This document shows, one piece after another, positions 24,597 to 35,310 of a DNA stretch of 64,000 nt (position 1 is the stretch's first letter; the number at the start of each line of letters is the position of its first letter). Both the position numbers and the translations under genes were made by a program. Origin of the DNA: Gnetum montanum. Its lineage: Eukaryota; Streptophyta; Gnetopsida; Gnetales; Gnetaceae. The stretch is from positions 1 to 64,000 of the forward strand of contig MNCI01009414.1 of the NCBI GenBank assembly GCA_015680685.1, written 5' to 3'. A model generated the notes under the pieces. It was not told where the DNA came from. It made no database searches and saw only the letters and a program-made list of their open reading frames with translations.

Positions 24597-26412
24597 TGTC
24601 AACAAAAAATTATAAGAGAACACATTGATCAACATCCCTAGAAAAAGAAATAACTAATAGATATAAGTAAAACAGAAATAAAGAAAGATGGTATTCAAGC
24701 CTATAATTTTGAACCAGTTAATGCGAGTGGAGGATGCTGGAAATCTCTGCAAGATAACTTGAAAATTTCATCATTCTTTGGAAATTTATGAGTATGTGAT
24801 GGTGAACTACGTTTTCCAACATATTCATCATCTGAAGTTCTCGATGTAGGTTCTTCTGAACATGCAAAAATGGTTGAAGCTAACAACCATTGTGAAGTTT
24901 TTCTTTGTGGTTCACTGTTTCCAGCAAGAAGTGTCTTATTACCTGTATCTAATATTTGTATTTCATGATCAGAGATGTAAGATGAACATTTTATAGTTGA
25001 AACATTTGGTTTCTTTGAATCCAATGTTTTACTTTCATCCTCTTTAACATCACAAATCATTTGTTCCAAATCAGGCTGTGCTCTTAATTTGTACAAATTT
25101 ACCACTGATTTCAATTCTAGCACCTCTGCTTCTGACATGATATTCCCGTCTGCATTTCCAAAGTCCTCTTTTACATTGCAAACATTCTCAAATTTCAAAT
25201 GCTCCTCATCATCAACCTGAGCAAGCCTATTATTTTGAAACCATTTATTGTTATCAAGCGCTTGCCTATGACAACTGGCATCATCATCACCTTCAAATGC
25301 AGAGGAATTCCAATGCTGACAATGCTCTTCAATTTCAGATTCACTCAAATATGAACAATCGCTATCACAGGCTGTTGAGAACTCATCAAATAACTCTGAA
25401 AAACAAACGAAAGGTTCACTAACAAGTTATAAAACATTGAGTTCAAATTTGGGAGGGAATTTCACATCACTTAAACACTCTTAAAGACAAGCAACTAGAA
25501 ATTATAGAAATAAACATTAGACCTCCAATGTCTAAAGTCTAAACCATGCCTGAAGTTTCAATATTCAATAATTCAATACATTGCTTCAAGTGTTATTCCA
25601 TCTGAAGCATTTATCACTTCAACTAAAATTCAAGCAATAACTAATAATACAGTACATCTAGCTCTTCATAAAGGCTAATCATGCAAAAGAATTATGTAGC
25701 TAATCCCATATTGTTGGGACAAGGGCACGATGATGACAAAGAAGAACTAATACAGTACTAAATTCACATAATCAAGGCCCCAGTTTCAACTATGTCAAAT
25801 AATCAAGGCCTCAGTTTCAACTATGTCGGCTGCTCGTCAGATTAAAACATTCAAGAGATAAATGGTACCAGATATAAGCAATGCATTATGAGCTATAATG
25901 CATAAATCCAAATTCTTCGGAGAAATCGCATAACAGAGAAACAGAAGCAACAAGAAAATGTGACATTCTCTACAACAACAAAAAATTTAAAAAACAACCC
26001 CCCAGAAAAATCAAATATAGAACCACGGCAGGCATACACATAGTGCAGGGTAGAGATCATTGCCCGAGGTTAGAAAATCGGCCAAAATAATTTCATATTT
26101 AACGTATACGAACTATTGAATTGTACACTGCACCTTTTTCTGCAGAGGGAGAAAGCATATCCAAGTCAAGGTTGAAAAAAACTTTAAGGGTTTTAGAAAC
26201 TGTCAAAAACTTGTCAGAATCAAAGCTACTTCTGGTAGAATTTCCATCCCCCACGTTATAATCTTCCAAAGCCTGAAGTCTCACCGGGGGAGCTTCGGCA
26301 GGTCATTTTCCTGCACGGCCATGAGCTCCTCCTCCAAAACACTTTCAGTCAAATTGAAATTATTCATTTTCAAGAATGCCATTAGGGCCTCTATATTGAT
26401 CTCCGGCTCCAT

Positions 26413-28060
26413 GAAGCCTCCTCTAAATACCTTACCTAGAAATCAATTCCAGACTTGAGAATATCCAGCATCCAGCAACAGCAGCAAATCGATCAAATAA
26501 TTCCGATTTCTGCATAAAACCGGTCACATTAAAAAAAAAATTTGGCAACCCATTCATGCTCTACGGTCTGCACATGCTATGGCAGACAGAGGGGACAGCA
26601 GCAGGACAGTGCAATGCATTGGCAGGACAAGAAGTGTTGAAAATACCAGAAAAGCAGAGCCGGTGAGGGACGCTAGAAAAGAAGAAAAAGGAAAGGGAAA
26701 GCAGAAAAAGTTGTGCGGGTCGGGGGTTGGGGGCTGGGGGAGGTCCAGAACAGAAGAAGCACTGATTGTGGGTTTCCCTTGGAAGAAGCCATTCTGGTTC
26801 CTGATTTCCGACCCAGAAGCTGAATTGCAATTTCATGGCCGTTGGCTGGTCGTGGTCTCCGCTCATGATTTTTGCTGATTTTCAACTCACAGAGCGAAAG
26901 AAAAGTGGGTTTGTTTGTTGGTAGTTGTATTTTGGGTTTTAGTTTGGTTTTTGACCAGATCTATGAAAACCATGTTTTCATCTGTTTATACTGTGTCTGC
27001 ATCTTCTCTTTTATTGCACATCATTAGACCGACCTGCCTCCACTTGCCATTCTCATTCCATCACCATTCCGTTCTCAAGCCACACCATGATTCTTTTTCT
27101 AAGAGGAAAGGGGATGTTAGAGGATGCTTCTTGTAAAAGAGGGAACCTGCAATATCTTAAATTTTGATTTTTGGTCAGGGGATATTGAGAATAATAATAG
27201 GTAACGCTTCCTGCTAAAAGAGTAGAACACATATTTATTAATATGTCACTTTCCATCGTGGGTAAGATTTTGGGTATTGACAATAATAGGTAAGGCTTCT
27301 TGTACATCTTGTCATGGAAAGTTGGGAAACGTTATTAGGTTGACGGTTGAAATTGACATCCTTGAATACAATTTTTAAAAATTTTGGCATAAAAAATAAA
27401 ATAGTTTATAGTTTTTTCATTACCTTGCAAGTTAGCCATGCATCTTTCTGACCGTTATAACTGAATTTTATTTTAAATCAATTTTAAAGAAGTACTAAAT
27501 GAGAAACCATGTCAATGAGGCATTCTACATTCTTCATGCTAGAGTGTGCAATTTATGGTCTATAAAAGGAATTTGAAACTAGTCCAACAAATGTAAGTAT
27601 AAATTTCAACTTCAATTCATAAATCATAGGTTTGATTCAAAGAGGACCGTTGAGACATGAGTCACTTGGGGATACAATTAAAATATACATTCAAGAACTA
27701 TGGCTTCAAATAGACCTCTAAAAATAGTATGTAATCATCAAATCCCTTACTTACCTTAATGGTTAGCTCATCATAGATGGGATAAAGGCACCAATATGAT
27801 GATTACCATTTCTTTGTCCCTTAAACCAAGTATAGTAGTATCTAATGTTATTATTTTGGCAAGACATTTCTATGGCATGTGATGGGTGCAATGTTAGTAA
27901 CAAAAATTAAGATTATCATCGTTTTTGTTTGTACCTAATCATTATTGAAGTAGGCACATGCCATAGCCATTCCGTGATGAAGACAACAATTTGTTATGAG
28001 AAAGCTGTATGACTACAGTATGATGAGCATTCATATATACAATGATAGTGGAGTGTTCTT
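26413..28060. other. Upstream of the kinase pseudogene, no gene recognised
   Basis: 26413-26880 would be the 5' untranslated and promoter region of the kinase gene; it includes a G-rich stretch near 26715-26740 and purine runs. Open frames on both strands here are low-complexity. 26930-28060 is AT-rich with no domain; a TAATAGGTAA-G-CTTC motif occurs twice (about 27197-27211 and 27285-27299). Confidence 0.45.
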
Positions 28061-28067
28061 TTAAGAA

Positions 28068-28135
28068 TGAGCTGTTAGCCTGGTGGTAAACACTTGATTT
28101 GGAAGCAACAGGTCATGGTTTTAATTATAGGGGGC
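28068..28135 (+). repeat. tRNA-derived SINE-like sequence
   Basis: TTAGCCTGGTGG (28075-28086) matches the A-box of a tRNA promoter and GGTCATGGTTTTAAT (28111-28125) is a degraded B-box. The intervening TAAACACTTGATTTGGAAGC is the kind of spacer seen in plant tRNA-derived SINE heads. Spacing between the boxes is right for a tRNA head. The body and tail were not delimited because another element starts at 28172. Confidence 0.5.
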
Positions 28136-28171
28136 AATGCTAAGTTATATATGAAGTTTTAATTAGACTAT

Positions 28172-28522
28172 TGATGAGTGGTGAGGTACCCTTACACTCA
28201 ACCATACGAATACAAGCGTTCGCTGTCTTCCCACCTGGACTAATATTAGCTTTGTCACGTATGGTTTGGTCTAGAGTGAGTTGTATGATGTGTTTCTAAT
28301 CTAACGCTACTCCTAAAGGCAATGGAAAATAAGATTAACTAAGCTAGGAGGAAAGGGTAAGAGAGAATCTAATCTAGCCTAAGTGCGATGAGCATTCGTT
28401 CCTTGATTATCCGTACACATCTTGGNGCCTAACTCATCTGTCTACCTGTTATTTATAGATGAGAAGATAGACTACGATATCGCGTATGCGATATCGCAGT
28501 TACCCTAAAACGTGACTCATCA
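28172..28522 (-). mobile_element. Ty3/gypsy 3' LTR, minus orientation
   Basis: On the plus strand the block starts TGATGAGTGGTGAGGTACCC and ends GTGACTCATCA, giving terminal inverted TGATGAGT/ACTCATCA ends and a length of about 351 bp. On the minus strand it carries ATCTATAAATAAC as a TATA box (about 28447-28459). It is preceded in element orientation by a purine-rich GTCATGGGGGTATGA tract and CTCGAGGACGAGTTTT, which resembles the end of gypsy integrase ORFs. It contains one ambiguous base at 28426. Confidence 0.6.
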
Positions 28523-28708
28523 TACCCCCATGACTGAATGAAAACTCGTCCTCGAGTTACAATAATTACACAATGGATAGGTATGGGATTATTGAACAAT
28601 AAGAATGGGATTATGCTGTAGTGTGGAATAAAAAAAAAAATTGGGACACAACACAAAGAATGTGTTACAACTACAAAATTGTGGAACTCATGTAGTTCTT
28701 GGTGAAGG
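28523..28708 (-). mobile_element. Internal 3' end of the minus-strand Ty3/gypsy element
   Basis: Sequence just inside the LTR above, including the polypurine tract and the CTCGAGGACGAG segment. It is cut at 28709 by the 5' LTR of element A. The rest of this element should lie beyond element A, outside the window. Confidence 0.45.
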
Positions 28709-28979
28709 TGAAAACACCCTAAATTTTCAGGGCATCCTTGCTTCACTAGGCCTTCGCAGTTCAGGCAGCGCTATGGCAGTTCTTCAGGAGATGAACATTC
28801 TGAGTTCAGGCTAGCCAGTTCAGCAAATTTTCTACTCTCGGTGTAGACAGGCCTTACAGATCATCCTTCCTGCCCACCTGAGTAGTTTATCTAGCCAACA
28901 ACTTGCTCAGAAACGATGCGTGGAGTTGTCAACAATGCTCAGGATGTGTGAAATAGTTCGGCAAGTTTTCTAAGTCATT

Positions 28980-29545
28980 AAGTTTGCTACGCTACGCTAT
29001 GCCACGCTATGTAGCGTACCAGGCTTCAAAAAATGATTGCAGAATGAAGTCCTATGTTATGTTACGCTACGCAGCGTAGCACAACGTAGCAAAAGCCAGA
29101 CAATCAATTCCATTACCTGACTCCAAGTCTTTTGGCGATGGCTCCTTCCACAAGAAAATGGCAAACTTTGCAAAAGGCATGTCACATTAGTTGCTAGTGT
29201 AGCATGGCATAACAACTCTGCAGGGATAACAAAAGGCATTCCAAAGGGCAAGATCAGCAAGTTCACAAAGTTTCACAATGCTAAAGAAAAAGTTTGCAGG
29301 TTGTCGATGTTTTTGCGACTAAGGCCAGCTGCTACGCTACGCTACATAGCGTGGCATAGCGTAGCAAAAACGCAATGAAACACTAAGCACACTGCAAAGG
29401 TTCCCAACACATGCAACAAGATGCAACACAGGTTTTTTCTTCTGGTGGCTACGCTATGCTACATTGCATAGCATAGCATGGTGTAGCAAGTTGCTATGCT
29501 ACGTTCACATGACACAGCGTAGCAGGTAGCTATGCTACATCAATG
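28980..29545. repeat. Clustered GCTACGC / GCGTAGC inverted motifs in LTR A
   Basis: Heptamers GCTACGC and GCGTAGC, and near variants with GCTATGC, occur many times, often back to back. At about 29067-29084 GCTACGC and GCGTAGC face each other across one base; a longer imperfect hairpin is at 29331-29364. Element B LTRs have looser versions built on TTACGC and GCGTAA. Such blocks can fold as hairpins in RNA or serve as repeated binding sites; neither is proven. Confidence 0.7.
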
Positions 29546-29761
29546 CACTTCACACAATCGCACCATTAGCACATGTCACAGGCTCTAACAATGCAATTAC
29601 AACGTGGCAGGCTCATAATTACAGCATGGCAGGCTCGTCCAATGGTCATACACGTCCATGCAGCGTAAGCTCAGCCAATAGTCATTCACATAGCACAAAC
29701 ATGGCAACAAGGGACCTGGACATGTGGTGTTTAAACCGCATCTCTCGCGTGCCCTTGGCCC

Positions 29762-29769
29762 TATAAATA
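29762..29769 (+). promoter_or_regulatory. TATA box of LTR A
   Basis: TATAAATA within CCCTATAAATAACC, at the same relative position as the box in element B's LTRs and followed by the presumed R region. Confidence 0.6.
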
Positions 29770-29914
29770 ACCCAATGGGCAACGCTCAAAGGGTCCCTCG
29801 ATCCGCAAGTAAGTCAGTTGATTGGCAAATCAGTCGATTGACGAGCAGAAAATTAGCATTACATTCTTGAGCATTGTAAACATCTTGTTTGACATTGTAA
29901 ACAGTTAGCATTCT

Positions 29915-30309
29915 NNNNNNNNNNNNNNNNNNNNNNNNNNNNNNNNNNNNNNNNNNNNNNNNNNNNNNNNNNNNNNNNNNNNNNNNNNNNNNNNNNNNNN
30001 NNNNNNNNNNNNNNNNNNNNNNNNNNNNNNNNNNNNNNNNNNNNNNNNNNNNNNNNNNNNNNNNNNNNNNNNNNNNNNNNNNNNNNNNNNNNNNNNNNNN
30101 NNNNNNNNNNNNNNNNNNNNNNNNNNNNNNNNNNNNNNNNNNNNNNNNNNNNNNNNNNNNNNNNNNNNNNNNNNNNNNNNNNNNNNNNNNNNNNNNNNNN
30201 NNNNNNNNNNNNNNNNNNNNNNNNNNNNNNNNNNNNNNNNNNNNNNNNNNNNNNNNNNNNNNNNNNNNNNNNNNNNNNNNNNNNNNNNNNNNNNNNNNNN
30301 NNNNNNNNN
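29915..30309. other. Assembly gap (395 N)
   Basis: Run of N inside LTR A. Open frames drawn through it are artefacts. Confidence 0.99.
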
Positions 30310-30649
30310 TGTATCCACCTTGGTAAAGTGAAGTCACATTCTTGAAGCAGTGAATTTTTCTAACTACATTTTACTTTTCTTTCCTTGCTTATCATTGCAT
30401 TTTATATTGCTTTCTGCCTCTTTTACATTTAATCATTATTTTATGCTACAAGTCTCATTTTCAAACCATTTGTTGCAAAAGGTTATATTGACACCGACTA
30501 AGTCCCTGTCTGATCGACCATACCGTTCAGGGCGCCTCATCTTTGTTTTATCCAGCACTACCCTCTCGCGGATTCGGGGTTAAGATTGTCACGGCCGACG
30601 ACCTATCCATGTTTTCTAGCCACCGACGTTTTCGGTCGCTACAGTTTTC

Positions 30650-30666
30650 TAGCGCTAGAAGGAGGG
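30650..30666 (+). other. Element A primer-binding site, tRNA-Asn type
   Basis: TAGCGCTAGAAGGAGGG lies seven bases after the LTR end. It matches the complement of the 3' end of plant tRNA-Asn (TGGCGCTAGAAGGAGGG) except for the second base, A instead of G. The identical variant is found in element B. The change makes TTCTAGCGCTAGAA a perfect 14-bp palindrome. Confidence 0.7.
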
Positions 30667-30686
30667 CTTTTTGGTGCCTTTTATGG

Positions 30687-31012
30687 TAGTCTTGTAAGCG
30701 CTTTACACCTTGATACACATTAACGTAAACTTGACACCCTTTTGCGGTTGTTTACGTATTATGTGGTGTAGATCGATCGTCTCAAAGGTTCCTTTGGAAC
30801 CCTGCAGGACATAAAGCCTCCATTTGTAATTTATTCGCTTGTCTTACAGTAGTCTTGCATGTGCTCTGTACCCCAACACATGTTGGCATAAATGCGACAC
30901 CCTCTTGTGGTTGTTTACGCCTCACGTGGTATAGGTCGGTCACCTCGATGGTTCCTCGGGAATCCAGCAAGACATAAAGCCTTTTTCTTTTATTGTTTTC
31001 TGGTCTCTGTGT
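30687..31012 (+). repeat. 163-bp tandem duplication in the leader of element A
   Basis: TAGTCTTG begins at 30687 and again at 30850; GACATAAAGCC recurs at 30808 and 30971, the same 163-bp spacing. Between them both units share a CGACACCCT/TTGACACCCT segment, GGTTGTTTACG and a GGTTCCT box. Element B's leader (about 35104-35245) has a single unit, so the doubling happened in the A lineage. Confidence 0.8.
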
Positions 31013-31043
31013 TCTTTTTGCATAACTACGTAGCTACATAACG

Positions 31044-33557
31044 ATGGCTTCCTCGGACACAGTTGTTAACACCTCTAGCATTGAGGTTCCTTTCACGATT
31101 CAAGGCATTACAGGCACCGAACAATCGTTCAGCCCTGTACTGGAACTACGTTGATTCCTTAGGATCCAAAACAAGGGACCTAAGGGCTTGGCTCAGCAAC
31201 ATGAGCATTACAACTTCCTCTACGCAAAGGTGCAGGCAAACCTGCCCTTAGAGGGGCACAAACTCGAAGACAAGCGTAGCTTTGAGTTCACCTACTACAA
31301 TGAGAAGGAATTTGTTCCCACTCCCGATGCTTTCATACCTTTAACGCAGATGAATCAGTGGCTTCTAGACCAACTGATCTAGGTAGCTAGGCTTAGGGAG
31401 CAATAGGACATGATGTCTAACCATGACGAAGCCTTCCAAAATGGACAGGAGGAACTTCATTCCCAATCTAATGGAGGAGGCCAAACTGACCCCATTACCG
31501 TCCCTCTTACCCAGTCCTTCTAGACCAACTCATTGTCTATTACCACTTCCTTCGTAATTGTGCCTACACTTTCGTAGCCCATAATTATGCCTGCAATAGG
31601 TAGCCATGTCAACCCTTCAGCATTCCAACGCCCTTATTCCCCTATTTCGTTTGCAGCCACTATTCCTTTGCAAATCATCCATCAATCCATCCCTGTAGCA
31701 CATCACACGCCAATCACGACTCTCCTACCACATGTGCACACCATACTGGCTTTGCATCCATACGTAGCTTTTGCCTCCATTCCCGCATTTACACCTATTC
31801 CACCATCAGTGGAGGGCCTGGGCCTATCCACGTGGTGGACCCCATTCACTGCTTCACCTACTACATTACCATCACAGATGTCTCACATTCACCGTTAGAC
31901 CTACCAAGTGACACAAATGATGTCGCCTAGCATGGGGATCTGGTCTGTTCCACCAGCCATGCAAACAGTCTACCCCGTAGTGCAACCCTTAGCTACCGCT
32001 GCAACAACACCCCTTGTCAGTTGGTGGGCACCACCAACAGCACAGTTTGCAGGGGCCATCCCTACTACCCACAGATAGGGACTGCCTCGGTGGCTCCCCA
32101 ACCTTCTACTTCGTCCCAGGGTTTAGACCAAGCATTCCAACTTATCCAGACCCTTACAGAAGAGATAAAACACCTTAAGGCTATCTGGTTTGACATGGTA
32201 CAAGTCATGGACTTTTACCAAGATGACCCTATTAGCCCTGCAATCCCCGCACTAACACTACCCCTAGGATGTCCCTTCCCCACTTCATGAAATACAATGG
32301 GGAGGGAGATCCCAACACACATCTTGTCATATTTAGGTCTGAACCCTTGCTATTGCAACAATGGCCACACATGATTATTCGTGTCTTTCCTATGTCCCTA
32401 GTCGGGAGAGCCTTGGATTGGTACCATGCTCATCCATCTCAACTCTAGAGGAGTTATTGACCCAGTTCATGATGTGCTTCAAGTACAACTTGAAGTCAGA
32501 AATCACGCTAGATCAGTTGATGAGTGTGAAGCAAGACCCTTTGGAATTGGTCCAAAAGTACATCCAGCGTTTGGAGTGCAACCCTTAATGAAATCTGTGA
32601 GCCTATTGCGGAGGCCCACCTGTTGGCCATCTTTAAGGGTGTAGTAAACGACTTCATCAAGTCTAAATTGTACTACCTCGCTCCCTGCACTCTTAGTCAG
32701 GCCTTCGCCTAGACTAAGAGCATATAGGATGTGGCCGAGGCAAGCAAAGACCTAACCTATGTCACTTACAAGAACACCTTCGCAAAGAAGGAAAGGGGTA
32801 AGGCTCCAACAGCCATAGTGGCCGTTGTGGTGAGCGAAGCCAAGCCCAAACCCAGTAACAACAATAACAAGAGCAACAAGAAACCGACTACACCCACAGC
32901 CAATCCTGTGCCCAAGCAAGGCCATGCATCGCAAACTGCCATAACCACACCCAAAACATCTGCACAACCTAAACCAAACTTTGAGCGTAAAGATCGCTCA
33001 AAGTACACCTCGCTTCTTCTTAAGCCTTCAGATCTTTTGAAGTAGCTACTGGGGGTAGGATACATACAACAAAAATAGATGTCGGAGGAAGGACTCAAGA
33101 GACATCAGCGCTACTACGAGCTTGTCAGGAACCCCTCCTTGGCCCTGCCCAATGAGCCTCAAGTTCCTAAAGACTTAAGGCTGGATCGATTTTGTGACTA
33201 CCACCAACAGTGTGGTCACAGTACAGATTATTGTCTAGTGTTGCAAGATGACATCCAAAGATTAATTGATCAGGGAAAATTGGTGTTGGACAAAAGCAAC
33301 CTAGTACGCCCTGAGAACCAATCTATGCATGTCTATATAGACCCCCTCAACGCCAACAATGCCAGTTACGTTATCAACACCATCGGCATTGACAATGATC
33401 CTAAACCACCTTGGCAGCCATTTGTGGTCTATGTGCCTTAGCATAGTGCACCAGTGGCTGGGCGAGGCTCACAATAGTGGTTTGTTTTGAGAGTCCCTCC
33501 CCGGGCATCTATCCCCATGCCACATGTTAGCAAAACCATGCCACCTCGCCCGCTAAG
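31044..33557 (+). pseudogene. Element A gag (5' part of gag-pro)
   Basis: ATG at 31044 (MASSDTVVNTSS) matches the start of element B gag (MVTSTTVVDTAN). Long Pro/Thr/Ala/Ile-rich N-terminal half, then a capsid-like Retrotrans_gag segment around 32280-32700 (TLEELLTQFMMCFKYNLKSE, VQKYIQRLE) with frame changes, a Lys/Asn/Pro-rich basic stretch at about 32790-32990, and a nucleocapsid-type motif FCDYHQQCGHSTDYC near 33190-33236 with the C-x2-H-x2-C-G-H-x4-C spacing found in plant gypsy gag. Multiple stops and frameshifts make it non-functional. The ORF would continue into protease but is cut at 33558 by element B. Confidence 0.8.
33553..33557. other. Target-site duplication of element B, left copy
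   Basis: CTAAG immediately before the LTR; the right copy after element B (51366-51370) is CTAAC. Five bases is the usual size for Ty3/gypsy, and one base has changed since insertion. Element A's sequence resumes directly after the right copy. Confidence 0.8.
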
Positions 33558-35054
33558 TAAAACACTATAAAATTTCAAGGCCTTAACAGTTTAGCAACAT
33601 TTTGTGATTCAAGCAAGGAGTTGCGACAAGGCGCGACACGGAAGGTTCCCTTTTCGGTTCAAAGTCTATCCCGCCATGCTGCGCAACACAGCAAAAATGA
33701 ATTGTAGAAGACAGAGCTAGGTGATGGGTGCATGGTGGCAAACCTGCAACTTTGCAAGTTTTTTATGTTTCAAAAACCTTAACTTTTAGCATATTACGCT
33801 ACATTATGCGACACAGCGTAATGTCACGTTACGCAATGTAATGATAGAAGGCAGTTCATCGCAACAACAGGAATGACAAAGTTCAAGACTTCGATGACCC
33901 AACAAAAATCCTAAGGTGTAGACAATAATCCACAGCGTGCCGCACATTTCAGCAGGTTTTCTTTCTTAGACTAAGAGACTGTTACGCTGCATTACACAAT
34001 GTGGCATAATAAACCCTGGAAGGTTTGATCAGAAACAGAGGAAGTGCTGTGACAACACTTCAATTTTTTGCAGTTTTGCTATTTTACGCTGAATTATGCT
34101 ATGATGCATAATCTAGTGCAACGCAGCATAAAGCAAACAACGAAAGAGCACAATTCATACATCAATAGTTTAGACGTTGCAACACGCTTTTTAGTGTATC
34201 GCAGCGTAATCTAAGAATAGTTTGTCGCCAAAATTCCAAGCAAGAGTGGTTTACGATGTATTACGCCTCAGAGTGTAATACAGCGTGGCACCGTGAGCTT
34301 CAACAACAAGCGCATTAAGCCAACAACATCTTGTAAGTTCAGGACACGCATCATCTAAACTGCATTCTTTTCTCCTAATCCTAGTCCTATAAATACTCGA
34401 GTCGACAAAGATCAAAAAAGAACAGAGGCAGAAAAATTTCTCCGAAGATTAACAGATTTTCTTTGTGAGCTTTTTTTTCGTTCCATCGGCAAGTGCTTGG
34501 CAACATCGAAGACAAGTGGCAAGAACCTTTGGCTAGAAATAGCTATTTGGTGGATATTCTACTTTGGGACCAACCTCCTTGTACCCAGACCTGCTAGAAC
34601 AAGATAGATCGACCTTTGCTTGCCTCATCTTTGAACAACTTTCTTGTTGTTGGCATGTACCTCGCTTGAATCGAAGCTTTCTTGTAATCATTGTATCTAA
34701 TATATTTGGTTTGTGAGTTGAATCCTGGATCTTAGGATCGCCTGCACTCTAAATCTAATCTCTTGTTCCCTAGTTACACGAATCTCGCAAATCGTTTTAA
34801 ATTGATTACATCATTTTCAATCATCTTCGAAATTAATAACATTGTATCTTCTTGTAAAGAACCATAATTTTATCACCCAAATATCACACAAAAATTTTAC
34901 TGATCAAGTAAGTCCCTGTCTGATCGACAAGATCGTTCAAGGCACCTCAGATTCGTTTCTTCTCCAGCACGATCCTCGCACGGCTCCGGGGTTAGAACTG
35001 CGTACATGGACTTTCATTCGGTATTTCCAGTGATCGATGTTTTCCATCGTTACA
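33558..35054 (+). mobile_element. Element B 5' LTR (1,497 bp)
   Basis: Starts TAAAACACTATAAAATTTC, where the 3' copy has TGAAACACCAC, and ends CCATCGTTACA. TATA box at 34388-34395. Contains several TTACGC/GCGTAA inverted motifs, for example around 33800-33840. Confidence 0.9.
34388..34395 (+). promoter_or_regulatory. TATA box of element B 5' LTR
   Basis: TATAAATA in GTCCTATAAATACTCG; the same box is at 50700-50707 in the 3' LTR. It is positioned about 650 bp before the LTR end. Confidence 0.65.
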
Positions 35055-35060
35055 GTTTTC

Positions 35061-35077
35061 TAGCGCTAGAAGGAGGG
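35061..35077 (+). other. Element B primer-binding site, tRNA-Asn type
   Basis: Seven bases after the LTR end, TAGCGCTAGAAGGAGGG, identical to element A's site including the A at position 2, where the tRNA-Asn complement would have G. Confidence 0.75.
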
Positions 35078-35310
35078 CCTTCATATTCGATCCGTATTTT
35101 ACGGGTAGTCTTGTAAGCTGTTTGTACCCATTGTCAATCAATGTAAACGTAATACCTCTGAGGTTGTTTACAGGATTGTGTGGTGCAGATCGGTCGCTGC
35201 GACAATTCCTTTGGAGTCCTATAAGATAGAAATCCCCAATTATTATCTTGGTTTGCCTTTGCCATCGTAATCTTTATCCTTATCATCACCATTTTTGAAT
35301 CACGTAGAAA

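Larger units (their letters stand above)
23309..26412 (-). pseudogene. DYRKP: DYRKP-type (plant DYRK) protein kinase pseudogene
   Basis: This is the only host-gene-like locus with introns. Exon A (26412 to about 26100) starts MEPEINIEALMAFLKMNNFN with a LisH-like N-terminus, then shifts frame near 26287 and continues VRLQALEDYNVGDGNS. Exon B (about 25397-24701) is a Ser/Glu/Asp-rich region behind a TTTTTCAG acceptor. Exon C (about 24596-24333) encodes the kinase N-lobe: GRYQVIEHLGSAAFSNAVQA, VCMKIIKNNKDF with the ATP-binding Lys, and YHIVRLYDYFYYQ ending at a GTAAGT donor. Exon D (about 23570-23309) has CLHGIGL, DLKSENILI, VIDLGSSC and YRAPEVILGL. Defects: about 16 bp lost after DQG in exon C, about 7 bp lost removing the His of H-C-D-L-K, TGA stops in the S-R-S-Y-R and W-S-L-G-C positions, and no exon between C and D or after D. 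Plant DYRKPs are Ser/Thr/Tyr kinases; this copy cannot make one. Confidence 0.85.
28709..30643 (+). mobile_element. Element A 5' LTR
   Basis: Starts TGAAAACACCCTAAATTTTC, clearly related to the start of element B's LTR (TGAAACACCACAAAATTTC), and ends GTCGCTACA just before the primer site. Length 1,935 bp including 395 undetermined bases (29915-30309). It has a TATA box and dense clusters of GCTACGC/GCGTAGC inverted motifs at about 28985-29530. The 3' LTR partner lies outside the window. Confidence 0.75.

Noticed and set aside
26561-26885. Overlapping open frames of about 70-101 codons on both strands
   Set aside because: GC-rich, low-complexity sequence upstream of the kinase pseudogene ATG; no domain, probably 5' untranslated region or promoter.
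28980-29545. CRISPR-like array of short repeats
   Set aside because: The heptamers are inverted, irregularly spaced and inside a plant LTR; there are no uniform spacers and no cas genes.
29786-30337. Long minus-strand open frames of 137-183 codons
   Set aside because: They run through the 395-base N gap and carry no real sequence.
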